NCBI RefSeq assembly: GCF_900106645.1 | Contig: NZ_FNMV01000006.1 | Span: 1 to 64,000 of the forward strand | DNA: 64,000 nucleotides | Source: Flavobacterium degerlachei | GTDB lineage: Bacteria; Bacteroidota; Bacteroidia; Flavobacteriales; Flavobacteriaceae | Direction: 5' to 3' | In this document: positions 8,635 through 18,163 of the stretch, piece by piece | Numbering within the stretch: position 1 is the stretch's first letter | How the letters are laid out: each line of letters starts with the position of its first letter | The notes under the pieces: generated by a model | The model's database searches: none | The model's input: the letters and a program-made list of their open reading frames with translations, nothing else | Told to the model about the DNA's origin: nothing | Made by a program: the position numbers and the translations under genes

Positions 8635-8865
8635 TTACTCTTTGTTATCTTTAATAAAACGCGCTAACCTAATAAAAGCGTATATAATTAGTATCATTCC
8701 AAAACCAATCCTATATTCACGTTTCATGTCTAAAGGAAAGTTATCCATAAAGATAATAAATAATCCCAAAACAAAATAGACAACAAAAAACAAAACTCCT
8801 ATAACGAGAAGAAATCGCTCTTTAAGCGATTTCTTCTGAATATTTCTATTTATATTTTCCAACAT
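8635..8865 (-). CDS. Small two-helix membrane protein in the TonB operon
   Basis: The gene encodes 76 residues starting MLENINRN. The start codon ATG (8865-8863) shares one base with the TAA stop of tonB, so translation is probably coupled. Two hydrophobic helices lie at about residues 18-40 and 54-68, with a basic C-terminal tail. No family was recognised. Position and overlap suggest it helps the Ton complex, but the function is unknown. Confidence 0.75.
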   Translation of the reverse strand: MLENINRNIQKKSLKERFLLVIGVLFFVVYFVLGLFIIFMDNFPLDMKREYRIGFGMILIIYAFIRLARFIKDNKE

Positions 8866-9662
8866 TAATCTGCAGTTTGAATAGTGATCGGAAGAGAATA
8901 AAGTACCCTTACCGGTTTTCCATTTTGAACTCCTGGATTCCATCTAGGACATCTTTCCAAAACTCTTATTGCTTCTTTTCCTGTTCCATAACCAATATCT
9001 CTAAGTACTTTGATATCTGTTAATGAACCATCTTTTTCAACAACAAAAGTAACGTAAACTTTACCTTTCAAACCTTCTTCTTCTGGTGCACGATAGTTTT
9101 TACCTACATAAGTGTAAAACTTATCCATTCCTCCTGGAAATTCAGGTTTCACTTCGATACCTGCCGTGTTGTAAATTTGATTGTCTTCTTCAACTATCTT
9201 AGTTGGTCCTGGCCCTACTGGCGCTACAGTTAATACTGCATCAGGATCTCCTTTGATTGTTTCAGCACCAATCTTTTTTTCCTTCATTTCGACAATCTTC
9301 GGTGGCTCTTCAGTCACTTCTTCTGCCTTAGCAACCACTGGCTTCACAAACTTAACCTGATCCACTTTTGGTGGTGGTGGTGGTGGTGGTGGCACATTTA
9401 ATTTAGGCTCTTCTTTTTTCTTCGGTGGAAGTTTAATAGCAGTGATTTTAATATCCCTGTCTATATCTTCTTCGGCACCTTTAGGAAGTAAGTCTATGAT
9501 AAGAGGAGCTGCCAGAGCAACACTAAAAAATATCGCTCCAAGAATAAGCGCTTTTATAGTAGTTTTTCTGTTTGACTTTCTTAATTCATAAGCTCCGTAA
9601 ACTTTATTACGCCCTTCGAATACGATATCAAGCCATTGATTTTTTAATATGTCTAATTTCAT
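8865..9662 (-). CDS. tonB: TonB energy transducer
   Basis: The 265-residue protein has a cytoplasmic N-terminus, a TM helix near residues 35-60, a proline-rich linker with nine consecutive prolines, and a C-terminal TonB domain (VTFVVEKDGSLTDIKV and PRWNPGVQNGKPVRV). It couples the proton gradient harvested by ExbB/ExbD to outer-membrane TonB-dependent transporters. It sits directly after the two exbD genes. The N-terminal segment LDIVFEGRNKVYGAYELRK is typical of Bacteroidota TonB proteins. Confidence 0.93.
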   Translation of the reverse strand: MKLDILKNQWLDIVFEGRNKVYGAYELRKSNRKTTIKALILGAIFFSVALAAPLIIDLLPKGAEEDIDRDIKITAIKLPPKKKEEPKLNVPPPPPPPPKVDQVKFVKPVVAKAEEVTEEPPKIVEMKEKKIGAETIKGDPDAVLTVAPVGPGPTKIVEEDNQIYNTAGIEVKPEFPGGMDKFYTYVGKNYRAPEEEGLKGKVYVTFVVEKDGSLTDIKVLRDIGYGTGKEAIRVLERCPRWNPGVQNGKPVRVLYSLPITIQTAD

Positions 9663-9702
9663 TTTTCTTAATTATTAGGTTATTGGGGCATAAGAATAAA
9701 AC

Positions 9703-10251
9703 TTACTTTCCTTCTAACAATTTTTGTTCCTCTGGTGTAAATTCAGGTACGATAGCATAGGTTTCAACTCCTGTAATTGCCATTTCATCAAGAATGTCAA
9801 CTAAGTTTTTATACTTCGATTTCTTACTAGGTTTAATAATAACAATCATCCCTTTGTCTTTACTCCCTGTATATTCCACAACTGATACTTTTCGAGACAA
9901 TAATTCTTTACGAATTCCGTCTTTACCAAAAGCCATGTCTTTTGGACCACCAATCGGCGTTGCTAACAACCCCATATAATAAACTAATTTATTATTTTCT
10001 CCTAACAAGACCGTCATTGTACGATTTTCATCTACTTTAATATCTTTGTTTTTAGAAGGATCATCATCTTTATCTGGCAACCCCAAACTCATCGATTGAG
10101 GTTTAGACAACGTCGTGGTAAGCATAAAGAATGTTATCAATAAGAAGGCCAAATCCACCATAGCAGTTAAATCTACTTTTGCGTTTGATTTTTTACTTCT
10201 TACTTTGCCACCTTTTCCGCCTCCGTCGTCGCCGGTATTTAATTCAGCCAT
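9703..10251 (-). CDS. exbD: ExbD/TolR biopolymer transport protein, second copy
   Basis: The 182-residue protein has a charged N-terminus, then a single TM helix preceded by DLTAMVDLAFLLITFFML. The Asp in that helix matches the proton-carrying Asp of ExbD. A periplasmic domain follows. It lies 18 nt from the first exbD. Unlike the first copy it has a Gly/Lys-rich leader of about 25 residues, so the two subunits are not redundant in sequence. Confidence 0.93.
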   Translation of the reverse strand: MAELNTGDDGGGKGGKVRSKKSNAKVDLTAMVDLAFLLITFFMLTTTLSKPQSMSLGLPDKDDDPSKNKDIKVDENRTMTVLLGENNKLVYYMGLLATPIGGPKDMAFGKDGIRKELLSRKVSVVEYTGSKDKGMIVIIKPSKKSKYKNLVDILDEMAITGVETYAIVPEFTPEEQKLLEGK

Positions 10252-10269
10252 TATAGTGTCTTTTTTTTA

Positions 10270-10881
10270 TTAAAAATCTTTTCCTCTCAAACCAGTAACT
10301 AAACTAAAGCTATTGATTTTTTGCTCTTGTAAAATATCCATCACTTTTCTAATGGCTGGATACTCTTCTTTTCCGTCACCTTTAATAGCAACTTGCAATT
10401 CTTTATCGTTAACCTCTATATTAGCAATACGCGCATTATAGATCCATTCTTTTAACTGATTATCAAGCGAATCAATAGGAATACCAGGCTGCCCCGCTTT
10501 ACTCCTATCAGCTGCTTTCATCTCAATTATTTGTTGAAGATTAAGAATCGGCACACCAAAATCATCCATCATTGAAAATGTCTGTTTATCAGCATCAGAA
10601 AAAGTCACACCGTATTTCTCTCCCATCAACTCTAAGGTTCTAGTACGAACTTCTCTTCCTTTCAAATCAAAGAATACTTTCCCTTGACCTACTGTTAAAG
10701 TAGCCAAATCAGATTCAGGCAATTTAGTCTGAACTTGTGAAGCAGGAAGATCTACAACTAGTGCTTCAGGTATTTTGGCTGTTGAAGTCATTACAAAGAA
10801 GGTAAGCAAAAGGAATGCGACATCGCACATAGCAGTCATGTCTGTAGACCCCGGATTTTTTTTTATTTTTATTTTAGCCAT
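10270..10881 (-). CDS. exbD: ExbD/TolR biopolymer transport protein, first copy
   Basis: The 203-residue protein has an N-terminal helix with DMTAMCDVAFLLLTFFVM and the functional Asp, followed by a periplasmic domain with a longer central insert than the second copy. Together with ExbB it forms the proton-driven motor for TonB. Two exbD paralogues after one exbB are common in Bacteroidota. It is 36 nt downstream of exbB. Confidence 0.93.
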   Translation of the reverse strand: MAKIKIKKNPGSTDMTAMCDVAFLLLTFFVMTSTAKIPEALVVDLPASQVQTKLPESDLATLTVGQGKVFFDLKGREVRTRTLELMGEKYGVTFSDADKQTFSMMDDFGVPILNLQQIIEMKAADRSKAGQPGIPIDSLDNQLKEWIYNARIANIEVNDKELQVAIKGDGKEEYPAIRKVMDILQEQKINSFSLVTGLRGKDF

Positions 10882-10917
10882 TCTTTATGTTTTTTATTTG
10901 ATATAAATATCAAAATA

Positions 10918-11736
10918 TTATTGCTTCAAACTTCCTCTGAATCTTCTGTAAGTATTCACAATTGAAACAGCAGCTTCGTCAATAGAATAAGTTAAGTCAT
11001 CAATTTTTGAAGTAAAGAAATTGTAAGAAATAATCGCTACAGCTGAAGTTCCAATACCTGTTGCAGTATTAATAAGTGCTTCAGAAATACCATTTGCCAA
11101 AGCCGCTTGATCAGGAGTTCCTGCCGCTGCCAATGCACCAAATGCTTTAATCATACCCGATACAGTTCCTAACAATCCAACAAGAGTACCCAAAGAAACC
11201 AAAGACGAAATAATCGTCATATTCTTTTGTAACATAGGCATTTCAAGTGAAGTAGCTTCTTCTATTTCTTTGTGAATAGTCTCTGCTGCCTCTTCACTAT
11301 TAAATCCTTCTTTCTTAACTGCTTGGTATTTCACTAGTGCAGATTTAATTGCATTTGCAACAGAACCTTGTTGTTTATCACAAGACACAATAGCTTCTTC
11401 GATTTGACCTTCTTTGATACTTGCTTGTATCTTAGTCATAAAAGTATCTAATTTAGTTTTTCCAGCTGCTTTAGATATAACGAAAAATCTTTCAATAGAA
11501 AAAACAAGAACCATTAATAACATTCCTAACAATACTGGTACAACTACACCTCCATGATATACTTGTCCTAAAAGATTCAAAGGATGTCCTGTTTCAATAT
11601 TTCCACCTTCAAAATTCGAAGGGTTACCCATGATGAATTTCCAGATTAATACACCAACACCAATACATGCAACAATAATAAGCCCTGAAACCATTCCTCC
11701 TCCGTTTGAAGTGCTTTCTTTTTTAACGTTTGCCAT
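10918..11736 (-). CDS. exbB: ExbB/MotA/TolQ proton channel protein
   Basis: The 272-residue protein has an extra N-terminal helix (about residues 17-36), a second at about 60-82, and two C-terminal helices around LGTVSGMIKAFGAL (about 185-200) and 205-240. The TVSGMI..F segment and the Thr/Ala-rich TATGIGTSAVAI helix are family hallmarks. It opens the ExbB-ExbD-ExbD-TonB operon and is the channel part of the motor. A -7 element is at 11805-11798. Confidence 0.93.
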   Translation of the reverse strand: MANVKKESTSNGGGMVSGLIIVACIGVGVLIWKFIMGNPSNFEGGNIETGHPLNLLGQVYHGGVVVPVLLGMLLMVLVFSIERFFVISKAAGKTKLDTFMTKIQASIKEGQIEEAIVSCDKQQGSVANAIKSALVKYQAVKKEGFNSEEAAETIHKEIEEATSLEMPMLQKNMTIISSLVSLGTLVGLLGTVSGMIKAFGALAAAGTPDQAALANGISEALINTATGIGTSAVAIISYNFFTSKIDDLTYSIDEAAVSIVNTYRRFRGSLKQ

Positions 11737-12123
11737 TTTTTTTAATTTTAATAGTTTTAAATAATTTATTTTTAGTTATAATAAACTTGTAGTCCCGCAA
11801 ATTTATATGAATAGTTCAAATAAAAAAACTTTTTTTAATTTTATTCAGAATTAATTTTATTCGGAATAAAATCAGATTTTACAATTATTTGTTTTTTCAT
11901 CAGCATCGTTAAACAAATTTACTGTTTTTTAAAAAATAAACCATGTTTTTATGAATTAAAAAGATATTAATTCAAAATTTAGTCTGTTATAGTTAAAATT
12001 ATTTTTTTTACTTATTAGCAACAAAATAGGAATAAACATGAGTTAAACACGAAAATACTTCCATTTAAATCAAAAATAATTTTAATTATAATATATTGCA
12101 TCTCATTTTAATTGATTTACACC
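11737..12123. other. AT-rich intergenic region between divergent exbB and herA-like genes
   Basis: No gene was found. It contains a TAnnTTTG element for exbB (11805-11798) and long AT-rich stretches. No hairpin repeat or tRNA was seen. A strong plus-strand TAnnTTTG near 12100 was not found. Confidence 0.6.
11798..11805 (-). promoter_or_regulatory. -7 promoter element of the exbB operon
   Basis: The minus strand reads TAAATTTG, matching TAnnTTTG, about 62 nt upstream of the exbB ATG. Confidence 0.45.
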
Positions 12124-13656
12124 ATGGGCAAGAAAGAAGATTTTATAGAACTAATCACTGAAGGATATACTTCAAAAGGAGAGAGTATAACCCTAGGCGG
12201 CGCAATCCTTGACGGTGAAGCCTTGGGAGATGCCCATGTAAAAATTCCATTAAAGACTTTAAATAGACATGGATTAATTGCAGGTGCAACAGGTACTGGA
12301 AAAACAAAAACTATCCAAGTTCTATCTGAGCAATTATCTCCTTTTGGAATTCCAGTATTAATGATGGACATCAAAGGTGATTTTAGCGGTATTGCAAAAG
12401 AAGGTGAAGAAAAGTCTTTTATAACAGATCGCCATGCCAAAATCAACCTTCCTTATCATACAGCAAAATTCCCAGTTGAACTATTAACCCTATCTGAACA
12501 GAATGGAGTACGGCTTCGTGCCACCGTTTCTGAATTTGGCCCGGTGTTATTTTCTCGGATTTTAGACCTTAATGACACACAAAGTGGTGTAGTATCAGTG
12601 ATTTTTAAATACTGTGATGACAATAAGATGCCTTTATTAGACCTAAAGGATATCAAAAAGGTAATCAACTATATTACTGAGGAAGGCAAAGAGGAAATTA
12701 CAAAAAGCTACGGAAGGATATCCACTTCGACTACAGGAATCATTCTAAGAAAAATTATTGAACTAGAACAGCAAGGAGCAGAACTGTTTTTTGGCGAAAT
12801 GTCATTTGATATTGATGACTTAATGCGAATTGACGAGAACGGAAAAGGCTATATAAATATCCTTCGATTGACCGATATTCAAGATAAACCTAAGTTATTC
12901 TCTACTTTCATGCTAAGTATGCTAGCTGAAATCTACCAACAAATGCCCGAAAAAGGAGATTCAGACCAGCCAGAATTAGTCATATTTATTGACGAAGCAC
13001 ATTTAATCTTTAATGAAGCGAGTAAAGCCTTATTAGAACAAATTGAAACCATTGTAAAACTAATACGATCTAAAGGAGTTGGTATTTATTTTGTAACACA
13101 AAACCCAATGGACGTTCCAAGTGGCGTATTGGCGCAATTGGGATTAAAAATCCAACACGCATTGCGGGCTTTTACAGCAAAAGACAGAAAATCTATCAAC
13201 CAAACTGCTGACAATTATCCTACTTCTGACTATTACAATACTAGTGAAGTCTTGACTAGCTTGGGAATTGGTGAGGCATTAGTTACCGCACTTAACGAAA
13301 AAGGAATCCCCACTCCTCTTGTAGCCACCATGATGCGTGCTCCAATGAGCCGAATGGATATTTTGACCGAAAGTGAAATACAAGAAATCAACAGCAAATC
13401 GAAGTTAGTAAAAAAATACAGTGAACTTATCGATCGTGAAAGCGCATACGAAATGCTCAATAAAAAAATCACAATTATCGAAGAGGAAGCTGCTCAAGAA
13501 GAAAAAGAGAAACAAGAAGAAAAAACAACTAAAACCATAACAACCCAATCAAAAAAAGACAATAGCGCAATGGGTAAATCAGTTATAAAAGTTTTAACTA
13601 GCGCCACTTTTATTAGAGGAGTCTTTGGGATTTTGTCGAAAATATTAAAAAAATAA
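12124..13656 (+). CDS. HerA-like ATPase, DUF853 family
   Basis: The protein has 510 residues from ATG 12124; the in-frame TTG at 12112 is a weaker start. It shows Walker A GATGTGKT (residues 54-61), a Walker B LVIFIDEAHLIF, and the arginine-containing IRSKGVGIYFVTQNP segment. DUF853 proteins belong to the HerA/FtsK superfamily of DNA-translocating ATPases, but the exact role of this group is unknown. The Glu/Lys-rich tail after about residue 440 ends in a hydrophobic helix, so membrane contact is possible. It stands alone between divergent exbB and a cupin gene. Confidence 0.88.
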   Translation: MGKKEDFIELITEGYTSKGESITLGGAILDGEALGDAHVKIPLKTLNRHGLIAGATGTGKTKTIQVLSEQLSPFGIPVLMMDIKGDFSGIAKEGEEKSFITDRHAKINLPYHTAKFPVELLTLSEQNGVRLRATVSEFGPVLFSRILDLNDTQSGVVSVIFKYCDDNKMPLLDLKDIKKVINYITEEGKEEITKSYGRISTSTTGIILRKIIELEQQGAELFFGEMSFDIDDLMRIDENGKGYINILRLTDIQDKPKLFSTFMLSMLAEIYQQMPEKGDSDQPELVIFIDEAHLIFNEASKALLEQIETIVKLIRSKGVGIYFVTQNPMDVPSGVLAQLGLKIQHALRAFTAKDRKSINQTADNYPTSDYYNTSEVLTSLGIGEALVTALNEKGIPTPLVATMMRAPMSRMDILTESEIQEINSKSKLVKKYSELIDRESAYEMLNKKITIIEEEAAQEEKEKQEEKTTKTITTQSKKDNSAMGKSVIKVLTSATFIRGVFGILSKILKK

Positions 13657-13754
13657 AATTTAATGATAGAGATGGAGTTTCAAGTTTACTTTGAAATTAC
13701 CCAAATAAGAACTCCAAGATTCATCTATTTTGCAAACAACATATATAACAAAAA

Positions 13755-14117
13755 ATGAAAAAATATTTCATCCAAAATGCTCCTTTTATTGTCCCAACGA
13801 CGGATGGCAAATTAATTGAAGAGCACCATGGATTGGCTTCGACCAAGAACCCAGACATTTCCATTGCTCACATGATCGCGCCTCCAAAATGGAGCGAACC
13901 CTATCAAACCCCTGAGTTTGACGAATACACTTATATTATAAAAGGAAAAAAGCAATTTATTATTGATGACGAGATTGTCATACTTGAAACTGGGCAATCT
14001 ATTAAAATAGAGAAAAACACTCGGGTTCAATATTCAAACCCTTTTGATGAAGAATGCGAGTATATCGCGATTTGCCAGCCTGCATTTGATTTCACAAAAG
14101 TGCATCGCGAGGAATAA
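13755..14117 (+). CDS. Cupin-domain protein
   Basis: This 120-residue protein has a single cupin fold: PEFDEYTYIIKGKKQFIIDD and the strand VILETGQSIKIEKNTRVQYS. Metal-ligand residues are incomplete compared with classic cupin motifs, so it may bind a small ligand or act as a non-catalytic sensor. It is monocistronic, and the next gene (kmo) converges on it across a repeat element. The substrate is unknown. Confidence 0.8.
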   Translation: MKKYFIQNAPFIVPTTDGKLIEEHHGLASTKNPDISIAHMIAPPKWSEPYQTPEFDEYTYIIKGKKQFIIDDEIVILETGQSIKIEKNTRVQYSNPFDEECEYIAICQPAFDFTKVHREE

Positions 14118-14119
14118 TG

Positions 14120-14210
14120 TAGCCCCGATAGCAGTGAAAATCCTTTATTATCCTCTACCGTTTAGGTAGAGGATAAAAAAGATTGCAACGAATAGCGGGA
14201 ATAGCTCCTA
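14120..14210 (+). repeat. TAGCCCTGATAG repeat element, copy B
   Basis: The left flank TAGCCCCGATAGCAGTGAAA and right flank GATTGCAACGAATAGCGGGA match copy A. The central hairpin differs (ATCCTCTACC/GGTAGAGGAT), and the CCCG/CGGG pair replaces CCTG/CAGG. It fills the gap between the convergent cupin and kmo genes and probably doubles as their terminator. Confidence 0.75.
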
Positions 14211-14217
14211 AAAAAAA

Positions 14218-15555
14218 CTATTTCAGCAATTCGAGTATTTTATTTTCGATTAGTGCGCTGTCCCAGACATTCTCAATATTCTCTGTTTTTAAAACTTTCT
14301 CCATAATAGCATTTTGAAGATCACCGATACCCAAGGCTTCAGTATAAGGGCGGTCGCTAAAAGTCACTCTGCTATATAAAGGAATCCATTTATCAGGATG
14401 TTTATCTGAGAACCATTTCTCTATTTTCTTTTGCAAAAGGAATTTATCATCAGCCGTTTTAGAACTCATTTCCATAAAATTGCGGTACGAAAGTTCCGCT
14501 ATAGCATCAGCATTTGGTTTGCGTGATTTTTGATATTCTGAAAAAATCAACTCCCAATTATCGCCATACTCTTCAATCATCTCATAAAGAACAGAAATAT
14601 CCTCAAAACCAGCATTCATTCCTTGGCCGTAAAAAGGCACAATGGCATGACAGGCATCTCCAATCAAAGCTACCTTATCTTGATAAGTCCAAGGATAACA
14701 TTTCATAGTCACCAAAGTACTTGTTGGGTTATTGAAAAAATCTTCGGCTAATTTTGGGATTACATCAATAGAATCCGGAAAGTTTTTTTCAAAAAAAGCT
14801 TCTACTTCCTTGCGGTCTTTTAATAAATCAAATGAGTTTTCGCCTTCAAAAGGCATAAATAAGGTACAAGTAAAACTACCATCCAGATTAGGCAGCGCAA
14901 TCAACATATAGTCACCGCGAGGCCAAATATGAAAGGAATTCTTATCTAATTTATGTGTTCCGTCTGGGTTTGCAGGAATATTTAATTCTTTGTACCCCAT
15001 ATTCAAAAACTCTTGGGAGTAATTAAACATACTTTGACGTTGCATGCGGTGGCGAATTCTGGAAAATGCCCCATCAGCACCAAAGACAATATCATATTTT
15101 TTTTCTTCCCAAACTCCTCTTTCGGTTTCCCCGATATGTAAAGTGGCTTCTTTTAAGGTTACATCCCAGATTTTCTGGTCAAAGAAAAACTCTGCTCCAG
15201 CTTCTTCGGCAAGATCTATCATTTTTCGATTCAAGATTCCTCTCGAAATAGAGTAAATGGCTTCACCTTCTTGGCCGTAATTCTGAAAATTAAGTTTGTC
15301 TACCAAATGAATGGCACGTTTCTCCATGGGAATTGCAATTTCACGAACTGCATCTCCTACACCTACGCCGTCTAAAGCTTTCCAACCGCGGTTTGACATG
15401 GCTAAATTTATAGAACGTCCTGAGAATTGAATTTGTCTAATATCAGGACTTCTGTCATAAATATGAACTGTATGACCTGCTTTGCGTAAGTAAATAGCTA
15501 ATAAAGATCCGACTAAGCCGGAACCCACTACAGCTATTCTTTTTGGAGTTTGCAT
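14218..15555 (-). CDS. kmo: Kynurenine 3-monooxygenase
   Basis: This FAD- and NADPH-dependent enzyme hydroxylates L-kynurenine to 3-hydroxykynurenine. The 445-residue protein has the FAD dinucleotide fold GSGLVGSLLAIYLRKAGH at the N-terminus and the second FAD motif GDACHAIVPFYGQGMNAGFED. The RSINLAMSNRG segment is typical of KMO. With kynU in the same window it points to the kynurenine route toward quinolinate and NAD. It is downstream of the penicillin acylase homologue on the same strand. Confidence 0.93.
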   Translation of the reverse strand: MQTPKRIAVVGSGLVGSLLAIYLRKAGHTVHIYDRSPDIRQIQFSGRSINLAMSNRGWKALDGVGVGDAVREIAIPMEKRAIHLVDKLNFQNYGQEGEAIYSISRGILNRKMIDLAEEAGAEFFFDQKIWDVTLKEATLHIGETERGVWEEKKYDIVFGADGAFSRIRHRMQRQSMFNYSQEFLNMGYKELNIPANPDGTHKLDKNSFHIWPRGDYMLIALPNLDGSFTCTLFMPFEGENSFDLLKDRKEVEAFFEKNFPDSIDVIPKLAEDFFNNPTSTLVTMKCYPWTYQDKVALIGDACHAIVPFYGQGMNAGFEDISVLYEMIEEYGDNWELIFSEYQKSRKPNADAIAELSYRNFMEMSSKTADDKFLLQKKIEKWFSDKHPDKWIPLYSRVTFSDRPYTEALGIGDLQNAIMEKVLKTENIENVWDSALIENKILELLK

Positions 15556-15615
15556 TATTTTTTATAAAGAGTTAAGCAAAATTACTGATTTATTATTTCA
15601 AGGGCTTTAAAAAAC

Positions 15616-18006
15616 TCAATTTTTACTTGGCATAAAAACCAATTTCGTTGAAGTTTTAACAATTTCATCCTTATTCATTTTCATTTTTCTAAACTTACCT
15701 TCATTATACATTGTCGCCTGATCATTATAATGAGCACTTAATGGATTACCCGATTGACCCGTAGGCAGAATACTCCAACTGTTTTCTATATCTGAAAAAT
15801 CGACAATTCTTCTTGTTGACGGACCTCCTTTAACTACGTATTTCGCTTCATTTGTATAGTCAAACATTTGATTGTTGATTACTTCATTTGAGCCCGAAAC
15901 TTCAAATGGACCAACGTTAAATATTTTTCGCAATGCAGCCACTTTCCCCAACGGATGCTCATATTCTACAACATGTACTTTGTTCCAAGTCCAGTCTGAA
16001 ACTGAATTCCCCAATTGTTCTTCTAAAGTCACTACAGCTTCCTTAAATGATTGGGAAAGAATTTCCTTTCTGGTTTCTTTTTTGTTTTTAGTTCCAATAT
16101 CATCCCACCAAAGTGAATTATCGTTAGTAATTTGTCCTGCAATCATTTGCTTCATGACATGAGTTGTCAAAAACTGTTTGAAACCCTCCTTCCCAAGTTC
16201 GTCTTCAAAAGTATTTTTCAGGTACAAATAAATCCATTTATTATAAATCGTAGGTGCTATATCATTTAAATTACTGCTGCCTTTCCAAGCTTTTAAAGCA
16301 GCAACAGCCTGCGCTTCATTTTTTGAAAGTGCTGCTACATTCAGATTCGAAATTAAATTTTTAACTACATCCAATGCCACTACTGAGGTATTATCTGTTA
16401 TCATTTTACTGACCGATTCTTTATCCCAATTTGATTTGGGATCCAGTAACTGGGTTATTCTTGTCGCCCTGTCTTTCGGAAGATAATATCCGGGATATAA
16501 AAATTCATCAATTGCTTCCGGTTGGTTGTTTGCCGAATATACATAATTCCAATCAGGATTAACCGCTGAAGGATTCTTGGAGAAATCTAAAAATTCAGTA
16601 ATATCATCATTCCCCGAAGCACCTTCCAAAATAAAATGCGTATCAACCCCTTTATTATGTTTGTAAAGTTTCCCAGTCGCCCACCATGCTACATTTCCTT
16701 TTGCATCTCCATACATCACATTCAGTCCTGGCGCTGCGATTAAGGCAACTCCCTTTTGAAAATCAGCTTTGCTTTTAGCATGTGAAAGCGTATAAACTGC
16801 ATCGAGAATATGAATGGGTTGTTGTGTGTAAATCCAAGACATCGCTACAGGTTTCTTTGCATTTAAACCGTCTATCAAATCATTCATAATAGGACCATGG
16901 CGACTCACTTTGACATTCATCACCAGATTAGTGCTGTCTTTTACTTTGATAATCTTTTTTCTGATTTCATATTTACTGAAACCATCAGGAGTTTTATACT
17001 GATTACTATCAGTAGAGCTATTTTTTTCTTGATAAAAGTCGATATCATCATTTTCGAACATAGTCAATCCATAAGCATACTCTCTATTATGTCCCAAAAG
17101 AGGATATGGAGTTCCAGCTAAATAACAGCCGTACAACTCGAATTCTGGAGTTACAATATGTGCTTCATACCAAGTCCCAGGCTGTGAAAACCCGATATGG
17201 GGATCATTAGCAAAAATTACTTTACCGCTTTTGGTTTTCTTTCCACCAAGTACCCAACTATTACTTCCTATGAAAGGAGGAATTGGAGACTGATCTAATA
17301 ACGCAGAGATTGATTTTGAAATGGCAAGATATTCCTCAGGCTTCTCTTCAGCACTTTTGATCTGGACCGTATTAAAAGCATTATCCAAACCAAAATCTTT
17401 TAAATAATCCATTCCATATTTATTTCGAATGTCTGTCAGCAAAGGGTCTGTTTTTTGAGCCATCGCAAAACTGAAAGACATATATCCATAAATATTATAC
17501 ACATCTTTAATAGTGAATTTTTCTTTTTTAACTCCTACCAGTTGAAACTCAATTGGACTAGGTCCTTCCTCCATGAATTGATTGATTCCATCAAGGTATG
17601 CCATTGTCAATTGATAACTAGGACTATTTTTATCTAATTCGACAATCGCCTTATCTGAAGCTTCTTCTATTCCCAAACCTGCAAAAAACTGGTCATTCTT
17701 CAAAGCCACTTTCCCAAAAAGCTCTGATAAACGTCCTGGTGCAATTCGTCTCATCAATTCCATTTGCCATAAACGGTCTTGCGCATGCACATAACCCAAG
17801 GCTACCATGGCATCCTTAGGATTAGAAGCGTAAATATGGGGTACTCCATATTCATCAAAATACACTGTTGTTTCTTTCTGAATACTTTTAAGTCCTATTT
17901 CACCATCATATTTCGGTTTTAAATAGAAACCATAAACAATTATAGTTATTGCTAACACTACCAATATTGATACTAAAATCAGTAGTCCTTTTCTAAATTT
18001 ATTCAT
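15616..18006 (-). CDS. Penicillin acylase family protein (Ntn hydrolase)
   Basis: The 796-residue protein has an N-terminal membrane anchor (residues 8-28). The family's N-terminal-nucleophile processing site is FIGSNSWVLGG: Ser248 would become the catalytic N-terminus of the beta chain after cleavage following Gly247. An oxyanion/binding segment FANDPHIGFSQPGTWYEAH and the DYTNEAKY region near the C-terminus follow. Family members hydrolyse amides such as acyl-homoserine lactones or beta-lactam side chains; the substrate here is unknown. It probably acts in the periplasm. Confidence 0.88.
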   Translation of the reverse strand: MNKFRKGLLILVSILVVLAITIIVYGFYLKPKYDGEIGLKSIQKETTVYFDEYGVPHIYASNPKDAMVALGYVHAQDRLWQMELMRRIAPGRLSELFGKVALKNDQFFAGLGIEEASDKAIVELDKNSPSYQLTMAYLDGINQFMEEGPSPIEFQLVGVKKEKFTIKDVYNIYGYMSFSFAMAQKTDPLLTDIRNKYGMDYLKDFGLDNAFNTVQIKSAEEKPEEYLAISKSISALLDQSPIPPFIGSNSWVLGGKKTKSGKVIFANDPHIGFSQPGTWYEAHIVTPEFELYGCYLAGTPYPLLGHNREYAYGLTMFENDDIDFYQEKNSSTDSNQYKTPDGFSKYEIRKKIIKVKDSTNLVMNVKVSRHGPIMNDLIDGLNAKKPVAMSWIYTQQPIHILDAVYTLSHAKSKADFQKGVALIAAPGLNVMYGDAKGNVAWWATGKLYKHNKGVDTHFILEGASGNDDITEFLDFSKNPSAVNPDWNYVYSANNQPEAIDEFLYPGYYLPKDRATRITQLLDPKSNWDKESVSKMITDNTSVVALDVVKNLISNLNVAALSKNEAQAVAALKAWKGSSNLNDIAPTIYNKWIYLYLKNTFEDELGKEGFKQFLTTHVMKQMIAGQITNDNSLWWDDIGTKNKKETRKEILSQSFKEAVVTLEEQLGNSVSDWTWNKVHVVEYEHPLGKVAALRKIFNVGPFEVSGSNEVINNQMFDYTNEAKYVVKGGPSTRRIVDFSDIENSWSILPTGQSGNPLSAHYNDQATMYNEGKFRKMKMNKDEIVKTSTKLVFMPSKN

Positions 18007-18142
18007 ATTGAAGTTTTATTACGCAAACAAATATAAATGATTTGAAATTCATTTTGAACGAATTTTATTCCAAGACTATCAATCAACACACAAAAACAAA
18101 TTTATTTTGTTTAATTAATTATTAAAAACAATAAACAAAAAG

Positions 18143-18150
18143 TATATTTG
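18143..18150 (+). promoter_or_regulatory. -7 promoter element of the flavin reductase gene
   Basis: TATATTTG matches TAnnTTTG and lies 13 nt upstream of the ATG at 18164, so the transcript would have a very short leader. Confidence 0.5.
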
Positions 18151-18163
18151 TAAAAAAAGCAAA

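Noticed and set aside
8866..8943. N-terminal extension of the 76-residue membrane protein into the tonB gene
   Set aside because: It overlaps the end of tonB in another frame. The ATG at 8865 gives a normal stop-start overlap, and its N-terminus is clean.
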